64,000 bases of DNA from Rheinheimera riviphila. GTDB lineage: Bacteria > Pseudomonadota > Gammaproteobacteria > Enterobacterales > Alteromonadaceae. Under the pieces are notes generated by a model, which saw only the letters and a program-made list of their open reading frames with translations, did no database searches and was not told the DNA's origin. Shown one piece after another: positions 61,792 to 64,000 of the stretch (position 1 is its first letter; each line of letters starts with the position of its first letter). Both the position numbers and the translations under genes were made by a program. Location of the stretch: NCBI RefSeq assembly GCF_004005945.1, contig NZ_SACS01000001.1:372001-436000 (forward strand), written 5' to 3'.

Positions 61792-62802
61792 TCAACACTC
61801 CGACTGGTGACTGACAATAATTTTGCCACTGGCCCGACCGGTTTCGGCATAAGCGATGGCTTCGTTGACGCGCTCAAAGGGGTAAATCCGGTCGATCACC
61901 GGACGGATCACTCCGGCGTCAATCAGCGCGCTGATTTGCGCCAGCTGTAATCCACAGGGACGCATCAGCATAAAACGATAACCACATTGGTATTTGCGGG
62001 CCACATACCGGACTTTCCAGCTGATGGCGCGGATCCCGAGTCGCAAATAGAGGGGCATCGGCCACTCGCGTGCCAAGATAAGATCCGGTGGACCGGCGAC
62101 AGAAACTACCATGCCGCCTTGACGCAACACCCGGAACGAGTTCAGTAGCGTGTCACCTCCCAAAGTATCAAAGACCATGTCGAAGTCTTCGAGCATTTGT
62201 GAAAAGTCTTGCTGTTGATAATCAATCACTTCGTTGGCGCCTAACGATAGCACCAACGCATGTTTGGGTTTGCTTGCGGTTGCCACCACGTACGCCCCCA
62301 GATGCTTCGCCAGCTGCACGGCAAAGGTACCGATGCCACCAGCTCCGGCGTGGATCAGGACTTTCTGACCGGGCTGGATATTCGCGAGATCAACCATCGC
62401 TTGTAACGATGTCAGAGCAACCAATGGCATCGCCGCCGCTTCTTCAAAACTCAGGCTAGTGGGTTTTAACGCCACTTCCGATTCATGCACGGCAATTCGC
62501 TCGGCAAATGTTCCGATCCGGCGTCGGTTTGGACGAGCATACACCGCGTCGCCAACCTGAAAGCGGCTCACCGCAGCTCCTTTGGCAATCACAATACCAG
62601 CCAAATCTGTTCCCATGACCAGCGGAAAGCTGTATTTGACAAGCCGCTTCAACTGCCCTTTGCGTACCCGGATATCAATAGGATTCACACTGGCGGCTTT
62701 GATCTCGACCAATACATCGTGATCCCCAGCCACCGGCTCAGTCGCTTGCCCGAATTTAAGTACCTCGGGTCCACCATACGAACCAATAAACCATGCTTTC
62801 AA
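61792..62802 (-). CDS. NADP-dependent quinone oxidoreductase-like (zinc-free MDR) protein
   Basis: A 336-residue medium-chain dehydrogenase/reductase. The TTG at 62802 has GGGAGG just upstream and gives the normal start KAWFIGSYGGPEVLKFGQ; the frame is open further to 62856 but that extension is atypical. SVNPIDIRVRKGQ is the N-terminal GroES-like part; VLIHAGAGGIGTFAVQLAK is the NADPH-binding Rossmann motif. The catalytic-zinc Cys and His of alcohol dehydrogenases are absent, fitting the quinone reductase branch. The substrate is unknown. Confidence 0.88.
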   Translation of the reverse strand: MKAWFIGSYGGPEVLKFGQATEPVAGDHDVLVEIKAASVNPIDIRVRKGQLKRLVKYSFPLVMGTDLAGIVIAKGAAVSRFQVGDAVYARPNRRRIGTFAERIAVHESEVALKPTSLSFEEAAAMPLVALTSLQAMVDLANIQPGQKVLIHAGAGGIGTFAVQLAKHLGAYVVATASKPKHALVLSLGANEVIDYQQQDFSQMLEDFDMVFDTLGGDTLLNSFRVLRQGGMVVSVAGPPDLILAREWPMPLYLRLGIRAISWKVRYVARKYQCGYRFMLMRPCGLQLAQISALIDAGVIRPVIDRIYPFERVNEAIAYAETGRASGKIIVSHQSEC

Positions 62803-63434
62803 GCAGCCTCCCTGAGCCTCAAAAGTTATGTCACTTTTACCATGGTAGCTGTGCATCGAGACACAGTTTCAGCGACAACATCAACCCAACATACGCCATT
62901 TATCGGCATATTTGCACCTGTTTCCCCAATGACCACCGCTGAACCCGCAAATACCGCCATCAGAATCCTAACCCGGCCACCAGGTTCGCGGTTGAAATCT
63001 AACTGAAGTCAGCAGCGGCCGATGAGTCATCAACATGCCTGTTGTTATATTTAAGTGATATTCAAGTGGTATTCACGACCCGGACGGCATTCAGCGTACC
63101 GGCTCCCCACTTAGAGATTAAGTAGGTGTTTGATTGTACGAAATATAATCAGATCCCACCCCACTGTTTCGCCTGAGCTGACAACTAAAACACATCCACA
63201 CGCAGCAAATACAACCAGTAGCGCTGCCAGCCAATATCAATTTTTTATCATAATTTTATGGCATTTTTATCAATCTTTGGACTTGGCCGACCTGTAGATT
63301 GCTGAATGAGAGATCGCTGAACGTACCGTAAAAATCTGAATTTCCCTTGACTGATGACCACAAAACACCGGAACAGGTGCGCTGGGAGTTGTCAGTTAAG
63401 CCTGATGACCTGGCGAGAAAGAGAAAGTACTTTT
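62803..63434. other. Divergent intergenic region without a supported gene
   Basis: About 630 bp. A plus-strand open frame covering 62485-63006 mostly runs antisense to the oxidoreductase and is not called. AT-rich sequence near 63240-63275 may hold the promoter of the next gene. No repeat stands out. Confidence 0.4.
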
Positions 63435-64000
63435 ATGAAAACAGTCCTCAAGAAAGTGATGGTTTTATCTGTGGTCAGCAGCATCAGCTGTATGGCTACA
63501 GCGGCTGGTCTTAGTCATCCCAAAGAGCCCGGCCAGCTCCCCACCGGCAAAGACATTTTTGCCAATGAAGATAAGGTTGTCGGTAGTTTCTACGCTGCCG
63601 GTGACAAACAAGGTCTGCTTGACCAGATCACTAAACTGAATCAACTACTGAGCTCTGACAAAGCCATCTCCAAAGCTGATGCCCGTTATTATCTGGCACT
63701 CTCGAGTTACCGGCTTGGCCTTGTTGACTACAAAAATGCCAAAACCCACTTACAGAAATGTATTGATGAGACCAACGGCATTGTGACAACCGATGCTCAA
63801 TATACCGAAGCTTACATTCTTACTGCAGCCTGCTCCAATTCACTGATTGGCAATATGCCGGAACGCACCATGGAATTGTCGCTGGCCGGGCGCACCGCAT
63901 TGCAACGCGCTGCGGAGCTGGAACCTGCGAACCCTCGTCTACTGTATATCCAGGCCGTAACGGCGCTTTACACTCCCCCACAATTCGGCGGCGGCTTACC
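63435..64000 (+). CDS. Exported TPR-like protein, 5' part (cut by window edge)
   Basis: The frame is open from ATG 63435 to the window end (188 codons). The signal peptide is MKTVLKKVMVLSVVSSISC, with cleavage probably after MATAA. The mature part has helical repeats (ARYYLALSSYRLGLVDYKNA, then YTEAYILTAACSNSL and LQRAAELEPANPRLLYIQA) like tetratricopeptide repeats. It looks like a periplasmic protein of unknown role. The end is missing. Confidence 0.8.
   Translation, partial: MKTVLKKVMVLSVVSSISCMATAAGLSHPKEPGQLPTGKDIFANEDKVVGSFYAAGDKQGLLDQITKLNQLLSSDKAISKADARYYLALSSYRLGLVDYKNAKTHLQKCIDETNGIVTTDAQYTEAYILTAACSNSLIGNMPERTMELSLAGRTALQRAAELEPANPRLLYIQAVTALYTPPQFGGGL

Overview
The window looks like chromosomal DNA of a gammaproteobacterium, most likely an alteromonad-type genus close to Rheinheimera. 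This is inferred from the gmk-rpoZ-spoT-ridA-recG block, the MdtC-like RND pump, paired M16 peptidases, an ERIC-type intergenic repeat and overall protein character; no rRNA or tRNA is present to confirm it. Non-ATG starts (GTG, TTG) are frequent.

Region 1 (1-15.5 kb) is an accessory stress/defence island. It holds two Fic-family AMPylase genes (the first cut by the window edge), a TOTE-type primase-helicase gene broken by a 71-bp palindromic insertion and by a nonsense codon at the catalytic Glu of helicase motif II, a DUF6088/AbiEi-like antitoxin, a Phd-like/Doc toxin-antitoxin pair, a DUF4143 ATPase behind a 20-bp inverted repeat, a PLD-nuclease/SF2-helicase/DUF3427 protein, a hipBA module with three phased operators, a conserved hypothetical and an orphan HigA-type regulator. 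Many genes here have their own repeat-type operator, typical of autonomously regulated selfish or defence modules.

Region 2 (15.7-43.5 kb) is mostly core: an exported DNA ligase, an RND pump and adaptor, an M16 peptidase pair with a clear terminator, gmk, rpoZ, spoT, ridA, two paralogous periplasmic binding proteins, recG, rarD, a YigI-type thioesterase, and pbpC coupled to a bacterial alpha-2-macroglobulin.

Region 3 (43.5-51.8 kb) mixes hypotheticals, a serine beta-lactamase-fold hydrolase, an ATPase, an OprB-like porin and a chemoreceptor with several families of interspersed palindromic repeats, some present twice.

Region 4 (51.8-55.7 kb) is a mobile nest: a remnant of integron gene cassettes with attC-like sites, then an IS1111-type IS110 element whose transposase is split by an IS10-like element with a 9-bp target duplication. 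The noncoding end of the IS1111 element folds into a hairpin with a symmetric internal loop. One loop strand matches the left flank of the element and the other is the reverse complement of the right flank, as expected of a bridge/seek RNA.

Region 5 (55.9-64 kb) is core-like again: recQ, a small downstream gene, a 7TM-PAS-GGDEF-EAL protein, a YkgJ-type cysteine-cluster protein, a quinone-oxidoreductase-like enzyme, and the start of an exported TPR-like protein that runs off the window.
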